From contig OY829328.1 in NCBI GenBank assembly GCA_963691655.1, positions 81,658,400 to 81,722,399 of the forward strand: 64,000 nucleotides of DNA, read 5' to 3'. Every line of letters starts with the position of its first letter. The stretch's first letter is position 1. Below are positions 36,960 through 48,215 of the stretch, piece by piece. A program made the translations under genes and the position numbers. Source of the stretch: Toxonevra muliebris (Eukaryota > Arthropoda > Insecta > Diptera > Pallopteridae). Below the pieces are notes generated by a model. That model made no database searches. It was not told the origin of the DNA and saw nothing but the letters and a program-made list of their open reading frames with translations.

Positions 36960-39900
36960 CTGTAAAATAAGTGAAAAATTTGATTTTAAATATTTCATTT
37001 TTTCGAATATATGTTAAGCATTAAAATATTAAGCTAACGATTGAGCTAACATTGGGGGGTATATTAATCTGAATTCTCCTAGCGTAACATTGGATTGTAT
37101 ATTAACCTGAATTCTCCTAGCGTGTCTATATGGACCCATACCCTATCTAAGAAACCAGTTTATAGATAACAGTCAAAAGTTCAATTTACGTTATTTAGAA
37201 CTACTTATTTTAATAAGTTTTATTCTGGAAGAGTTCGGGTTAAAACGTTTAATTTCGTAATCTTAAGTAAATATTTGGGCTTTTATTTCTTTGAAAAATA
37301 TTTAAACGAATGCCTTTTCAGTTATAACGGATAATTTAAATGAAACAAATCTAGTTTTGTGTACATTTAATCCGAATCTGTTCACAGAATTGTTCTATTA
37401 TATCTCAATGAAAAAAAAACGGTATCATGAAAGGGAGGAAAAATTTACTTAGACAGCAACACTCCGAAAACCCCCTTACCCATCCTTTTGAGTGTTCATA
37501 AGGCACTCTATGCGTACAGCTGCCGAAGAGGTGCTTGGCAACATTCCCGCCATTGGTAAAGCTATTCCAGTAACCCCAATGACTGACGGCGTTGAAGTAC
37601 CGCCGCCCGACTATGACGAGACCTTAACAGCCATCGCTAGGCTGAAAAACAACAAGGCTACGGGTGTAGACGGCCTGCCTGCTAGTTGTTTAAGACCGGA
37701 GGCGAAGAGCTCGCAAAACGCATGCACTATCTTTTATGCAGGATATGGTCGAATGAAAGCATGCCCAGTGATTGGAACCACAGCGTACTCTGCGTAATCC
37801 ACATGAAAAGTGAATCAACGATCCGCGCCAACTATCGTGGGATAAGCCTTCTTAACATCGCCTATAAGATTCTATCGAGCATACTGTGTAAAAGACTGAA
37901 GCCCATCGTCAACAAACTGATTGGATCTTATCAATGTGTCTTCAGGCCTGGTAAATCCACCATCGACCAGACATTCACACTACGCCAAATCCTGAAAAAG
38001 ACCAGAGAAAAACAAATCGACACACACAATCTATTCGACGATTATAAAGCCGCCTTTGACAGCACGATTACAGATCACCTATACGCCGCAATGTCTGGTT
38101 TTGGTATCCCTGCAAAGCTCATTCGTCTTTGCAAAATGACACTGACCGAGACCACCAGCGCAGTGAAAATTAGGACTGACCTCTGCGCGCCATTTGATAC
38201 CAAAAGAGATTTCAGCCAAGGTGATTCTCTATCTTGCTACTTCTTTAATGTAATGCTGGAGAAGATAATTCGAGCATCGACATCTCTGGCACTATCTTTT
38301 ACCAGAGTATCCTGCTGCTGGCATACGCTAATGATATTGACATTATTGGGACCAACGGGCGAGCAGTTAGTGCAGCATTCTGCAACTTAGAAAAGGAGTT
38401 TCGTCGAGTGGGTCTAGTAGTGAACGAGGGCAAAACGAAATACCTTGTACCAACAAACAAAGAGTCACGGCGTCATGGACAAAATGTCACTGTTGACAAT
38501 TAAAAATTCGAAGTCGTCAAGGATTTCGTTTATCTTGGATCCAGCATCAACACCAGCAATAATGTCAGCCTTGAGATCAAGCTAAGTAACAGGTGTTACT
38601 ACGGGCTCAGTAGGCAATTGAGAAGCAGAGCCCTCTCTCGGCGTACGAAAATAACGTTCTTCAAGACCCGCATACTTCCCTTTCTAATGTTTGGCGCTGA
38701 GACATGGGCTTTGACCACCAACGATGAGAGGCTGTTGAGAGTCGAGTGGAAGATACTCCGCAAGATCTATGGTTCAGTGTGCGTGGACGACGTGTATCGT
38801 ATAAGATGGAACCATGAGATGTATGAGCTATACGCCAACACTGACGTAGTCAAGCGCATAAAAATCCAGCGGCATCGCTGTCTGGGTCATGTTGAGCGAC
38901 TGAAAGAAAGTGAACCGGTTAAAACGGTGTTTTATTCGAACCCAGGAGGTGGGCGCATTCCAGAAAAGAACGACCTAATCTCCGTTGGAAAGACCAGGTA
39001 CAGGGGGACCTGACAGCAGTTGGCCTTACTAACTGGAGCCGGAGGGAGCACGCATTGCGGAAGCGACTGGCGAGGCTTTTATAGAAGCGAACAAGACCGA
39101 TCATCGGTTGTAGAGCCATCTAAGTAAGTAAAGGTAAACGATCGCGAAACCTATCATAAGATTTTGATTTATGAAAAGTAGTTGGGGTCAACGAAGGTCA
39201 AAATTACCTAGGTCCAATTTCAAAAAATCTAAAAATTAGAAAAAAAAATATAAATAAACTGCGGAAAAAATATTCTTCATAAATAAATAGTAGGGGTCTT
39301 TGAAGATCAAAATCAACTTAATCTAACCTTTTTTGTTTAGGTGTTAACCTTTGAAAGACAACAAATTTATAATTATTCTTGTATGACTCGGATCCTTAAA
39401 TATGATAGACTATCAATATTTACAATTTATAAATGAATCAATGTTTCAAATAAGCTCCACAAAACTACATAAAACTTTTATCTACGACTAGTTTTTACTT
39501 AATGATTTTTAAATGTAAAAATTTTAAAATAATTATTATTTTCGGTCCCTGCTTTAAAGTGATATTTTCGGATTTTGATTGATATTAAAATAATACTTTC
39601 TGATTTTTAATTGCCTGTTCAGAATTTAATTACAAAAACTACATTTTCCTTTGACTTCAAATTGAAACTTAAAGAAATGACATGCTTGATTACATTAAAC
39701 AATTAATCTCCTAGAATTACTTAGACCGTTTAGTCATTACTTTAAAATTTCTATTAATTTTAACTTACTCGCCCGTAAAAGAAATTTTCGAGCCAGTCAA
39801 TCTCGCAATTTCTTTTTTTGTAAAATCAGCCAAAGGATTCAATTCCAAACGAAATCCGCTAAATCCATTTTCCGCTGCTTTATTGCTCAAATCGACAGCG

Positions 39901-40097
39901 GTCTTTGTGCCATAAAATATAGATTCACGAAATGAACGTTCATTGTCATCGGCATAAACTTTGCCCGCCTGTTGTACGAAATCATCGAAATCTTTAACAT
40001 CGCATAGCTTACGAAATTCTTTTAATTGTGCGGTTACAGTTGCAGCAAATAACCACAAAGCTATGGTCGTAAATGAGATATGTCGAAATCGAAACAT
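36248..40097 (-). CDS. Cathepsin L-like cysteine protease, catalytic residues intact (exons 39769-40097, 36248-36959)
   Basis: The spliced precursor is 346 aa. It has a signal peptide of about 23 residues ending VTA, then an I29 propeptide (DFDDFVQQAGKVYADD, LELNPLADFT). The mature papain-fold domain starts near residue 130 (LPESFDWR). Catalytic elements are FQGDSCGSCWCF (Gln147, Cys154), VNHSVVVVGYG (His293) and WIIKNSYSENWGENGF (Asn313). The usual cysteines of the fold, including GSSGCDGG and ECSYPVL, are present. The family are lysosomal or secreted, often digestive, proteases activated by removal of the propeptide. The single intron splits a Glu codon (GA|A) at the propeptide-mature junction and contains an RTE-like LINE. 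The length is normal and no damage is visible. Confidence 0.92.
37490..39133 (+). mobile_element. 5'-truncated RTE-like non-LTR retrotransposon in cathepsin intron
   Basis: Lies antisense to the host gene. Reverse transcriptase blocks in order are LKNNKATGVDGLPA, then after a +1 shift EELAKRMHYLLCRIW, NYRGISLLNIAYKILSSIL and FDDYKAAFDS. The second catalytic block reads YANDI where YADDI is expected, followed by GLVVNEGKTKYL. The post-RT region FGAETWALTTNDERLLRVEW and ILRKIYGSVCVDD is typical of RTE-type elements. At least two frameshifts and an in-frame stop near 38502 inactivate it. The 3' end terminates in a short (TAAG)n run at about 39120-39130, as RTE elements often do. Confidence 0.8.
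39769..40097 (-). CDS. Active cathepsin L-like gene, exon 1 (signal and propeptide)
   Basis: ATG at 40097 opens the signal peptide (IALWLFAATVTA). The exon ends ...ISFTG plus GA at the consensus donor GA|GTAAGT. An open frame running past the donor ends at TAA within 3 bases. Confidence 0.9.
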
Positions 40098-40181
40098 AGT
40101 AACTGCGGTGGTATGAAAATAGAAGAAGAAAAAATGAAATAAATAAATAAATAAATCAATGAATAAAATATAAAAAAAAGT

Positions 40182-40560
40182 CTACGATTGACGAGTTCTA
40201 TAAACTCATAGGCTAACAGAGTAACCGGATTTGAATTTGATTTCAGCTTCCGCGTTCTTCAAAAATTCATCAAAATTTCTACTGAGTCATTAATGAAATT
40301 TTTTTTATTTATTTTGGGAATTTTTTAATTTATTTTTTTTTGTTTTTGTATAAACAAATTAATGGTAAATCTTTATGTGTAATTATGACATAAGTTTATT
40401 TTGCTTGTTTTTTTTTTTTTCTTTGCCTAACTTCAACATTGATTTATTAACAATTTTTCGTTTTGTTAGCCAATAATAAAAAAAAAAAAAAACTTTAAAA
40501 AAAAAGCAAAAATTTCACCTTTTTTAATTTTGACCATTTTTCTTGTCTCATAATTTACTA
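40182..40560 (-). promoter_or_regulatory. Upstream region of the active cathepsin gene (copy A of a duplicated block)
   Basis: Contains GGATTTGAATTTGATTTCAG (plus-strand wording) and a TGACTCA site (minus strand, 40283-40289), both kept in the diverged copy at 41110-41480. A TATA-like word (GTTTATAGAAC, minus) lies at about 40194-40204. TGACTCA is the AP-1-type consensus; conservation between the duplicates suggests but does not prove function. Confidence 0.45.
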
Positions 40561-41109
40561 CTCATCGGTGCTTGTTAAATCTTTCGCAATGAAATTTTTG
40601 TTTTCATATTAATAATATTAAAATTCAACGTCATTGATAAAAACAAAAACAAAAATTTTTTAGTAGGTATACAAGATTGTAAAAATCCCTTTCACTTTTA
40701 TTGTAAACGCATTTTTGATTAATCTAAATTGTCAAAGTTAAAATTGTTTATCAATTTCAACTTTGATTGTGTTACATTTTAAATTAAAAATGGAATATAT
40801 TTATCATTTATAATTTCCATGGCTAAATAAATAAATATGGAAATAACTTAAGCAATGGTCAATGGGCTCAAGACCTGCATTTCATTAAGCCAGTAGACCT
40901 GAATTTTATATTTCGATGTAAGTGCAGCCAGCCATACAGTCTCCAGCTGTAGATGGCCTATAAATATAATTTAAAACTGGTTTGTTTTTTTTTTTTTTTT
41001 TTTTTTTGTTTGAGTTATAGTTGATTTATTTAAATATTTTTAAAGAAAGAAATAAAATTATGTTAATCAAATATAAAAATCTACAAATATACGATATGCT
41101 AAAACAATA

Positions 41110-41480
41110 ACAAAGTCAGCAAGTTCGACAAACTCATAGACTAATAAAATTAGCGGAGCGGATTTGAATTCGATTTCAGCTTCCGTTTGCTTCATAAAAT
41201 CATCAGAATTTCTTGTACTGAGTCATTGATATAGTTTATTATATTAAATTCTAAGTTTTGTTTTTTTTTGGGGTTTTTTCTAATTTTCGAAAATTAAAGA
41301 TGAATAAAAAATTAAAGGTAAATTTTTGTATGTAATTATGACTTAAATAAATTTACTTTTTTTCTTTGCTTAAGCTCAACATTGATATTTTTAATTTTAT
41401 TTTTTTTCATTAACAAGTTTTTGATTTTTGTAAGTCAGTATATAAAACTTAACTTATTCATACCAAAAATTTCACCTTTT
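41110..41480 (-). repeat. Diverged duplicate of the cathepsin upstream region (copy B)
   Basis: Aligns with 40182-40560 through CAAACTCATAG, GGATTTGAATTCGATTTCAG, TACTGAGTCATT, GTGTAATTATGAC-like and AAAATTTCACCTTTTTTA phrases, offset by about 0.93 kb. The TATA-like word of copy A is changed here. No cathepsin exon remains between the two copies. Confidence 0.65.
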
Positions 41481-42154
41481 TTAGTCATTTACCCATTAAA
41501 GACCAAGTGTAACCTTCTGGCATCTTTTAAAATTCATATTTCGTATCAATTACAAATGAAATGATTTTTTCAGTTTTGCAAATATCAAACTCGTTGACTA
41601 ATTTACAGCAGCATAAATATTTATAAAAAATTATTTACATATTTATTTAACTCTTTCACGCTTGATGGGTTTACTTAAATATATTAAGGCCTGTGGTTAT
41701 TACTAATTTATGTTCCGCTGTATGTAACAGAAGCGGTTTCCTTTTTATGTTTGGATTAATGATAAATTTTAAAAAGATCCCCAAAATTCCGGTTATCTGA
41801 GAATAAAAGCAACTTTACACGTACCCAAAAACACCTAGAAGAAACTTAGAGTTTACAGGTATTATGACAATAACACAGTCCAACAGCATTTGTGCAACAG
41901 AATAGCCACCCTAAAATCCTGAAAGGGCATGGTATATAGACCATTTTTGTAAAATAAACTTTTAGTCCAGCACGTCTCAGTTTTTTTTTTTTTTCACAGT
42001 GAGTCAAAATTTTAATTTTTTGGTCGAAGGGAGTTAAATACTAAGTGCAAAAAGTGTTATAAATTGATGTGTGAGAAAAATCTTATCTACAAAGCTTTAT
42101 AGTAGCACTTATTCCTTATTATTGTTTGAGTGTGATTTGATGTCACACCACAAA
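41481..42154. other. Intergenic AT-rich DNA
   Basis: No exon or named repeat recognised. Confidence 0.4.
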
Positions 42155-42735
42155 TAGGTTCGGGACCTATGAAGGATCAAAGTGCCCCTATTTTCGCCAT
42201 TGCACCATTGCACCGATTCTTCGATTTATAGTCAAAAGGTAATTGACCTATTTGACGGCACCAGAGTGAACTAAATTAAAAAAAAAAAAAAAACTATTTA
42301 CTCTAACTTTTTTAAATTTTTTTAGGTTTTGTTTACTTTCTTTGAAAATTAAGTTCTTCTATTTGTCGCAATTATGGTGACCCTTAAGTCTTTAATAGAA
42401 ACTTCTTAAAAGGCAAACCTGGATTCGCATTTGCTCTAAAGCTTCTAGTTTCCTTACGATCAAGAAAGGATTTGTTGAAGAATGAATACTATAAGACTTC
42501 GTTTATTTTGAAAAAAAAAAAATCTAATTAAAATGTACAGAAAAAAATCGTAAAAAATTCCTATTGAAAGCCACAGAGGCGCCGGTGGCCCATGGAGTTT
42601 CAGGCCTTCAGAGATGCAAAACTTCTGTTTTGATGAAAAATTATAACATGAAATAAGGGTCAGAGAATACGAACCCAGGTTCGGATTTGTGTTGTCTCCT
42701 TTGGTTTCTTTACGGTCCCGAAAAGGTTAAACCTT
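42155..42735. mobile_element. Second TTAA/CCCTTTCGG-type element, inverted relative to 26301-27020
   Basis: The right end CGGTCCCGAAAAGGTTAA and internal blocks (GGCACCAGAGTGAACTAAA, GGTCAGAGAATACGAACCC, GCCTTCAG) are the reverse complements of blocks in the copy at 26301. The left end keeps only TTCGGGACCTAT. It is non-coding and more decayed. Confidence 0.55.
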
Positions 42736-43249
42736 GTCAAGTGCAAGCTTGGATGTTGGAACGATTTTAAAATATAATCAAAATTGTATGAAATTCAAGT
42801 GCAAAGCTTTTTAACTTCTCATTCTAGACCTCTCACTTTTAATATCATTTTCGTCTTCTAACATCTTCATCAGTAAGTTAGGTGGGAGTGGCAACTTCCT
42901 ATTTTAAAGCATACTTAAACAAACATATGAGCATTAAACAACTTTGATTGCAGATTTACATTTTGAGCGCAAATATTTTACGGTTTTTAAATGTTTTTTC
43001 TCTGCTGAATATTCTCTACATTTAAAAACTGTCCTTTTTTCTCTTGCGCGAATTTTTTTTTCGACGAAAGCCTCTACAAGTAGGAAATTTCCCCTACCTG
43101 TACCAACACTGGGCTGGTCATTGCCAGCATTTTAATACTGGGCGAATGTTTCATTTAGGAAAAAAAGAGGGAAGAAAAGTTGCATTTATATAATCTTCAT
43201 TGTGATATCAGCTGTCCAGCTTGATTCCCCGATTTCCCCATTTACGGAG

Positions 43250-43640
43250 TGGAGAACCATGAGAATTCCATAATGAATCTAGCTATATCTTAAATATTTA
43301 TGTATGATAGCTTGATCAGACTAGTGAAAAAAGGTAAGCGTAGGAGTTTTAGTCTCCCCCTAGTCAAATATGGGAATTCGTACATGAAATGGAGGACTGT
43401 TTCTTCTTTCTCCTCAGAGCTGCAACCCCGACAGTAGTCGTTGAATAACAGTACTAGTCTTACAGCATGTGTCTCCATTGTGCAGGGAGCCGTTAGCAGT
43501 GAAATCATAATACTGCTGGAGTTTCTGCTAAGGTTGAGTAGCTGCCTAGTACGTCTTACGTCCATAGTAGTCCATGTAACCTGGTAGTACCACAACTATG
43601 CTCTGTTACCCAGGGTCTTTTTGTTAATTTTCACTTTTAG
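43250..43640 (-). mobile_element. Non-LTR retrotransposon C-terminal relic
   Basis: A minus-strand open frame reads TRQLLNLSRNSSSIMISLLT, then CRGCSSEEKEETVLHFMYEF and LKLLRLPFFTSL. This is the Cys/His-type tail (CRxCxxEEExVxHFLCxCP) of LOA/I/R1-type LINEs, with some Cys positions lost. Confidence 0.6.
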
Positions 43641-44666
43641 TACCTTATTTTTTTTTTAATTTATTCCCCATCTATAGAAATATACACAGATAATTCTAGT
43701 CCTACTTAATTTTTTGGGTCACCTTAAAGTGGGTGAATTATAAATTAATTTTTTCGTTCTTCCAATAAAACCTTTATGTTTTTACACTGTGTCTTTATGG
43801 AATGAAAACCAATATAGCTTGAGGAAGAGCGGGTTAAGCAAGTATGTGAACACCATTCTATTAGTATATCCTGTTATTTGCAACTTCATTTCAAGCTTTG
43901 CAGCGTGCAGTCGGAATACCGCGCTTGAGGTTTTTCTTTTTGGTAACTATTTGCTCACTGTTTTAAGTCCTTGAAGTGTTTTTTTTTTAAGTTCTTTACT
44001 CTAAGTAATAGTCACAACTTTTTTAAGAATTTTTTTTTTTTCAAAAAGGATTATTTCCATTGTAAAAAACTCGTGCTTATTAAATATTATCCTTATTTAA
44101 AAATGTAACACAAATTTTTCGTTTTTATTATTGATTAGAAAAATCTTTAAATGTAAAATAAATATGTTTTCTTTTTTCAAAAAATAAACATTCACAAGAG
44201 TTTTAAATTTCATTTTTTTTTTTACACTGTTTTATGTATATATCGTATATTTTTTTATCAAAAAAACCAAATTTTATTAAATCTTTTATATATAAGTTTT
44301 TATGTCACACCTTTGCTATGCTTCTCCCTATGGTATTAAAAAGTTTTCTTTTATTATTTATTTTTTTTTTCAGCGTCACTTTTATGTTACAACGCCAGCA
44401 AGCGTTACGATCGGAATGAACCGAATTTCAATATTGTAAAGATTTTTATAAGTTTTAAAACGAAATAAAGGTTTAATTATAGAGACTTAACGTAACGTAG
44501 CATAGCAAATGCATAGCAAAACTTACTGTTGATTATAATAACATAGCACCGCAAAAAAAAAAAAAAGAAGCTGTTTGCGGGTTGGAGGAAGATTTACTTT
44601 AATTAGAATTGAGATTTTTAAACCTCTGCCGAATATATCAAAAAATGGAGAAATTCTAAAATAGTA
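43641..44666. other. AT-rich DNA without recognisable gene
   Basis: Nothing identifiable; T-runs at about 43981-43990 and 44030-44041. Confidence 0.4.
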
Positions 44667-45938
44667 CTGGAGTTTGAATGTATAAACTCGTATTTTTTTC
44701 GTAATTTGGACTTTTATTGCGAAAAAGTGATTAAAAATTTATTCTTTAAAGTATTGTCCATCGTTAGCCACAACCTTTTCCTATCTTTCTGGTAGAATAC
44801 GGATTCCGCGTCGAAAGAACTCCTCATCTTTTGAGGCTATCCACGAATCAACCCATTTTTTGAGTTCTTCGAAAGAACGGAAGTGCTGTTCAGCCAGGCC
44901 ATGTGTCATCGATCGAAACAAGTAGTAATCAGAAGGAGCAATGTCTGGAGAATACGGCGGGTGGGGTAGCACTCCCCATTTCAGCGTTTCCAAGTATGTT
45001 TTTACTAGCCTTGCAACATGCGGCCGAGCATTGTCGTGCTGAAGAATAACTTTTTCGTGTCTATTCTCATATTCTGGCCTCTTATCCTTTAAAGCTCGGC
45101 TCAAACGCATCTATTGTAGTCGGTAGCGGTTGCCAGTGATCGTTTCATTTAGTTTCAACAGCTCATAATACACGACACCTTTCATATCCCACCAAATAAA
45201 CAGCATGAGCTTGGATCCATGAATGTTCGGCTTTGCCGTTCCCCATGATTTTTTACGCTTTAGGTTATCGTAACGTATCCACTTTTCATCGCCAGTCACA
45301 ATACGATGCAGAAAACCCTTTCTTTTCTGTCGTTCAATCAGCAGTTCACATGTGAAAAATCGTCGTTCGACGTCTCTCGGCTTCAATTCGTACGACACCC
45401 AATTTCCTTGCTTTTGAATCATTCCCAATGCTTTTAATCGTTTAGAAATGGTTGATTGATCAACTCCTAAAGATATTGCAAGTTCTTGTTGCATTTGACA
45501 TGAATCTTCTTCGAATAATGCCTTCAATTCTTCATCTTCGAACTTTTTCGGGCCGCCTGAACGTTCCCTGTCTTCAACACCAAAATCACCACTTTTGAAA
45601 CGGGACGGGCATACCACACCTGACACATTCTAACGTCTATAGCACAGCACAGTCAGGATAAGCTTCAGTGAGTAAACGATGTGCTTCAGTTGCGTTTTTC
45701 TTTAAATAGAAGAAGCAAATTAAAACTTCCCGCAAATGTTGTTTTGTTGGCACGAAATTCGACATTTTCAGCTATAGTAAAACACTTTTGTAAAATTATG
45801 AAAATTATTTGACAGATCAATTCTTATAGTATTTTTGGCGCTCTTCGAGATAGAATAGCTGTAAATGTCCAAAAAAATGGCGCGTATGATAGATATGAAG
45901 TTAGTCACAATTACGAGTTTATACATTCATACTCCCAA
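44667..45938 (-). mobile_element. Nearly full-length mariner element (DD34D), inactivated
   Basis: A 1272-bp element flanked by TA (44665-44666, 45939-45940). The TIRs match over about 27 bp around TGAATGTATAAACTCGTA with one gap and a few mismatches. The transposase lies on the minus strand from ATG at 45765 to about 44740. It has an N-terminal helix region (SNFVPTKQHLREVLICFF), VTGDEKWIRYDN, ILQHDNARPH and YSPDIAPSDYYLF. Exactly 34 residues separate the last two Asp, as in mariner. Defects are frameshift and stop in the region 45610-45650, a deletion of about 10 residues after KKSWG, and a stop between the two long frames near 45110. The sequence is close to the mauritiana-type mariners by eye. 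Confidence 0.88.
44781..45626 (-). pseudogene. Mariner transposase, two disrupted reading frames
   Basis: The upstream frame (45111-45626) holds the second HTH and the first catalytic Asp. The downstream frame (44781-45110) holds the second and third catalytic Asp. A stop codon separates them and the N-terminus is frameshifted, so no complete transposase can be made. Confidence 0.85.
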
Positions 45939-46964
45939 TAAATAAACTGATTTAGTTTAGTTTTCATTTCAATAAGCAACAGTAAACAGAAGTAAACAGT
46001 AAACAGCTGATTTTTTTGAAATATCACTTAACATAGCATAGAAACCCAAATTCATTAGACTTCTAAGCTATGTTAAATTATGATAAGTTTCTATAATTAA
46101 GCCTTAAGTCATTACTTTGGGCCATTCATAATATATGTACGTCACACAAAACATTCGTCAAAACCAAAAAAATCTCAAATAAAAAACAAAAAAAAATCTC
46201 AAATAAAATACAAAAAAAAAAGGAAAAAAAAATATCACCCAAAAGCCAAAAAATTTCAAATAACTACAAAATTATTTAATTAATGTAAATTGTATGTGTT
46301 GTTGTTGTTGTGCTGTTACTTTTATTATTTACGTATTTATATTTTCGTTACTATTTTATTTGAAAAAACTTAAGAGTTAAGCGCTGCTTCAAACTTCTTC
46401 TTCAATTCGTATCTATGAGATATCTCATAGATACTATGGATTTTTAGTTTGATATTTATGTTATGAAGTTAACTCGTGATTAAATTTAAATTGTTTTCTT
46501 TTCAAAACAACACGAAAATGTTAAGCAAATCAGCAGCAACATCGAGAGCAACAGCAACACTAACATTAACAGTAGCAACAGCATTACAAAAACACCAACA
46601 TGTTTAAATTAATATGTATGTTATTAACAATTCATTGATTTACCTAATCTCATCTCATTTATTTATTTGAATAATATTATTATTAGTGTTTTTTTAGTTC
46701 AATATATTTGCATTTTTTTTTTTTTTGTTTTTTTTTTAAAATATATTTGATTAATTTCTATTTTTTTTAGTTCAATACATTTGCATTTTTTTAATAATGA
46801 ACTTGATAAAATTTCGTTGAAATGATTTTGTTGCGGTGAAAAATAGTTGATATCTGTTTTGGTTGAAATTACATAAATTTTCTTTTATTTTTTCGTTTCT
46901 TTGTTTTGTAGTCAATTCATTTAAGAGGGGCTTGCACTGCCTCGGTTTGGAAAAATCGATTTTT
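45939..46964. other. AT-rich intergenic DNA
   Basis: Contains a GTTGTTGTT run near 46300 and a near-duplicate TTTTTTTAGTTCAATAYATTTGCATTTTTT at about 46690 and 46764. No gene recognised. Confidence 0.4.
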
Positions 46965-47549
46965 GAAGTGAAACTTCTTTTCTCTTGTCCTAGAGTAAAA
47001 CCAACAGGATGTGACGTCGCGCGTAAATTTGCAATGCGGCATAATTTTGTCGAGCAATGTGCATGAGGGGCTAAATATCAATATTACGTAACTGAATTCA
47101 GGAGCAAACTATATAATAAACGATTCATAATTAGTTTTAATTCAATATAACATATTAATTACACACACACACACACACACGCTTATGGCAGAAATAACAA
47201 TGTGTAGCGTCGCCATCTTAAAGTTTATGACAGTTATACATTTCACATACAGATGGCGCAAATGTCCAAGGAATCACATGAAGATGTCGCACACAAAAAG
47301 AGTTCGCTACAATTGTCATCGACATTACCGGTACAGAGTTGCAATTTTTGTTCTAGCATTAATCCCAAATGGTTGTGTATTAACGAATACAAGGCAGAAG
47401 TGAAACTTCTTGTGAACTAAACGAAACACAAGCAAATGAAATTAAAAAACACAAGCCAATGAAGTAAAACATTTAGCGATTGAAAAATTTCATTTGCTTG
47501 TTATTTACTTGAGTTTCGTTTAGTTCACATGAAGTTTCACTTCTGCCTT
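46965..47549. mobile_element. 585-bp TIR repeat with long internal hairpin, copy 1
   Basis: Begins GAAGTGAAACTTCTTTTCTC and ends AAGTTTCACTTCTGCC. The last about 190 bp forms a near-perfect hairpin: TGTGTATTAACGAATACAAG...CAAATGAAATT from 47377 pairs with 47490-47570. Aligns nearly base for base with 53829-54410. Non-coding; a short open frame conserved in both copies (around 47185-47400) has no recognisable family. Confidence 0.75.
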
Positions 47550-48034
47550 GTGTTCATTAATACACAATTTAGTTTTTTTTTTTTTAAAGTATCCTATTCG
47601 AAAGTACTATATTTCAAAAGTATTTTGTGAAAATTTCCGAGAAAAAGTCCAAGTAAGAAAAAGTGGAAGATATAAACGATTACAGCGCCCACCGTTAGTT
47701 AATTTTATATGTTGAAAATCGAGAGTCCGAACTTTGAACCCGTTTTTCTCAAAACAAGGTTTTTTCATTGGCGTAAACGATAGCTAAAAAAAATTTGACG
47801 GATCGCACAGTGGCTTAACGACATACAAAAAATTAAAAAAATTAGAAAGACTTGTCCTAAAAGCTTAAAATTTAGTACACGTAATTATTTTTAAACATTT
47901 ATTGGAAAAATAGAAAAATTTTTGAAAATGGGCGTTTATTTGGGGGTGTTGCCATACAAAAAGATAACAGTCTATAATTAAAAAAAAATTCGTAAAAAAT
48001 CTTAAATCAAGTCTCAGAAAAATACAATGTTCTA

Positions 48035-48215
48035 GGACCTATAATAAAATTTTATGAAAAATATTTTTCTATAATACATTAACCCTCTGCAACCCTTAAT
48101 TATTGGTATTTTCGACCAATATAGCAAAAAATACCCATAATTAAGGTATATAGAAGGTTAATATGTACTAAAAAAATATTTCCCATAAAATTCTATAATT
48201 AATTAATAATATGCC
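48035..48215. mobile_element. TTAA-containing foldback repeat, copy 3
   Basis: The core TTAACCCTCTGCAACCC ... ATAGAAGGTTAA lies at about 48080-48162, with arms CTATAATAAAATTTTATG and CATAAAATTCTATAATT. Homologous to the copies at 32496 and 34780. Confidence 0.6.

Noticed and set aside
37492..37797. Separate small gene at the start of the RTE-like element
   Set aside because: It is the first in-frame piece of the reverse transcriptase; after NNKATGVDGLPA the real frame continues in the next reading frame.
47185..47403. Possible small gene conserved in both 585-bp repeats
   Set aside because: Conservation follows from the copies being near-identical overall; no domain, and the second copy carries a small insertion in the frame.
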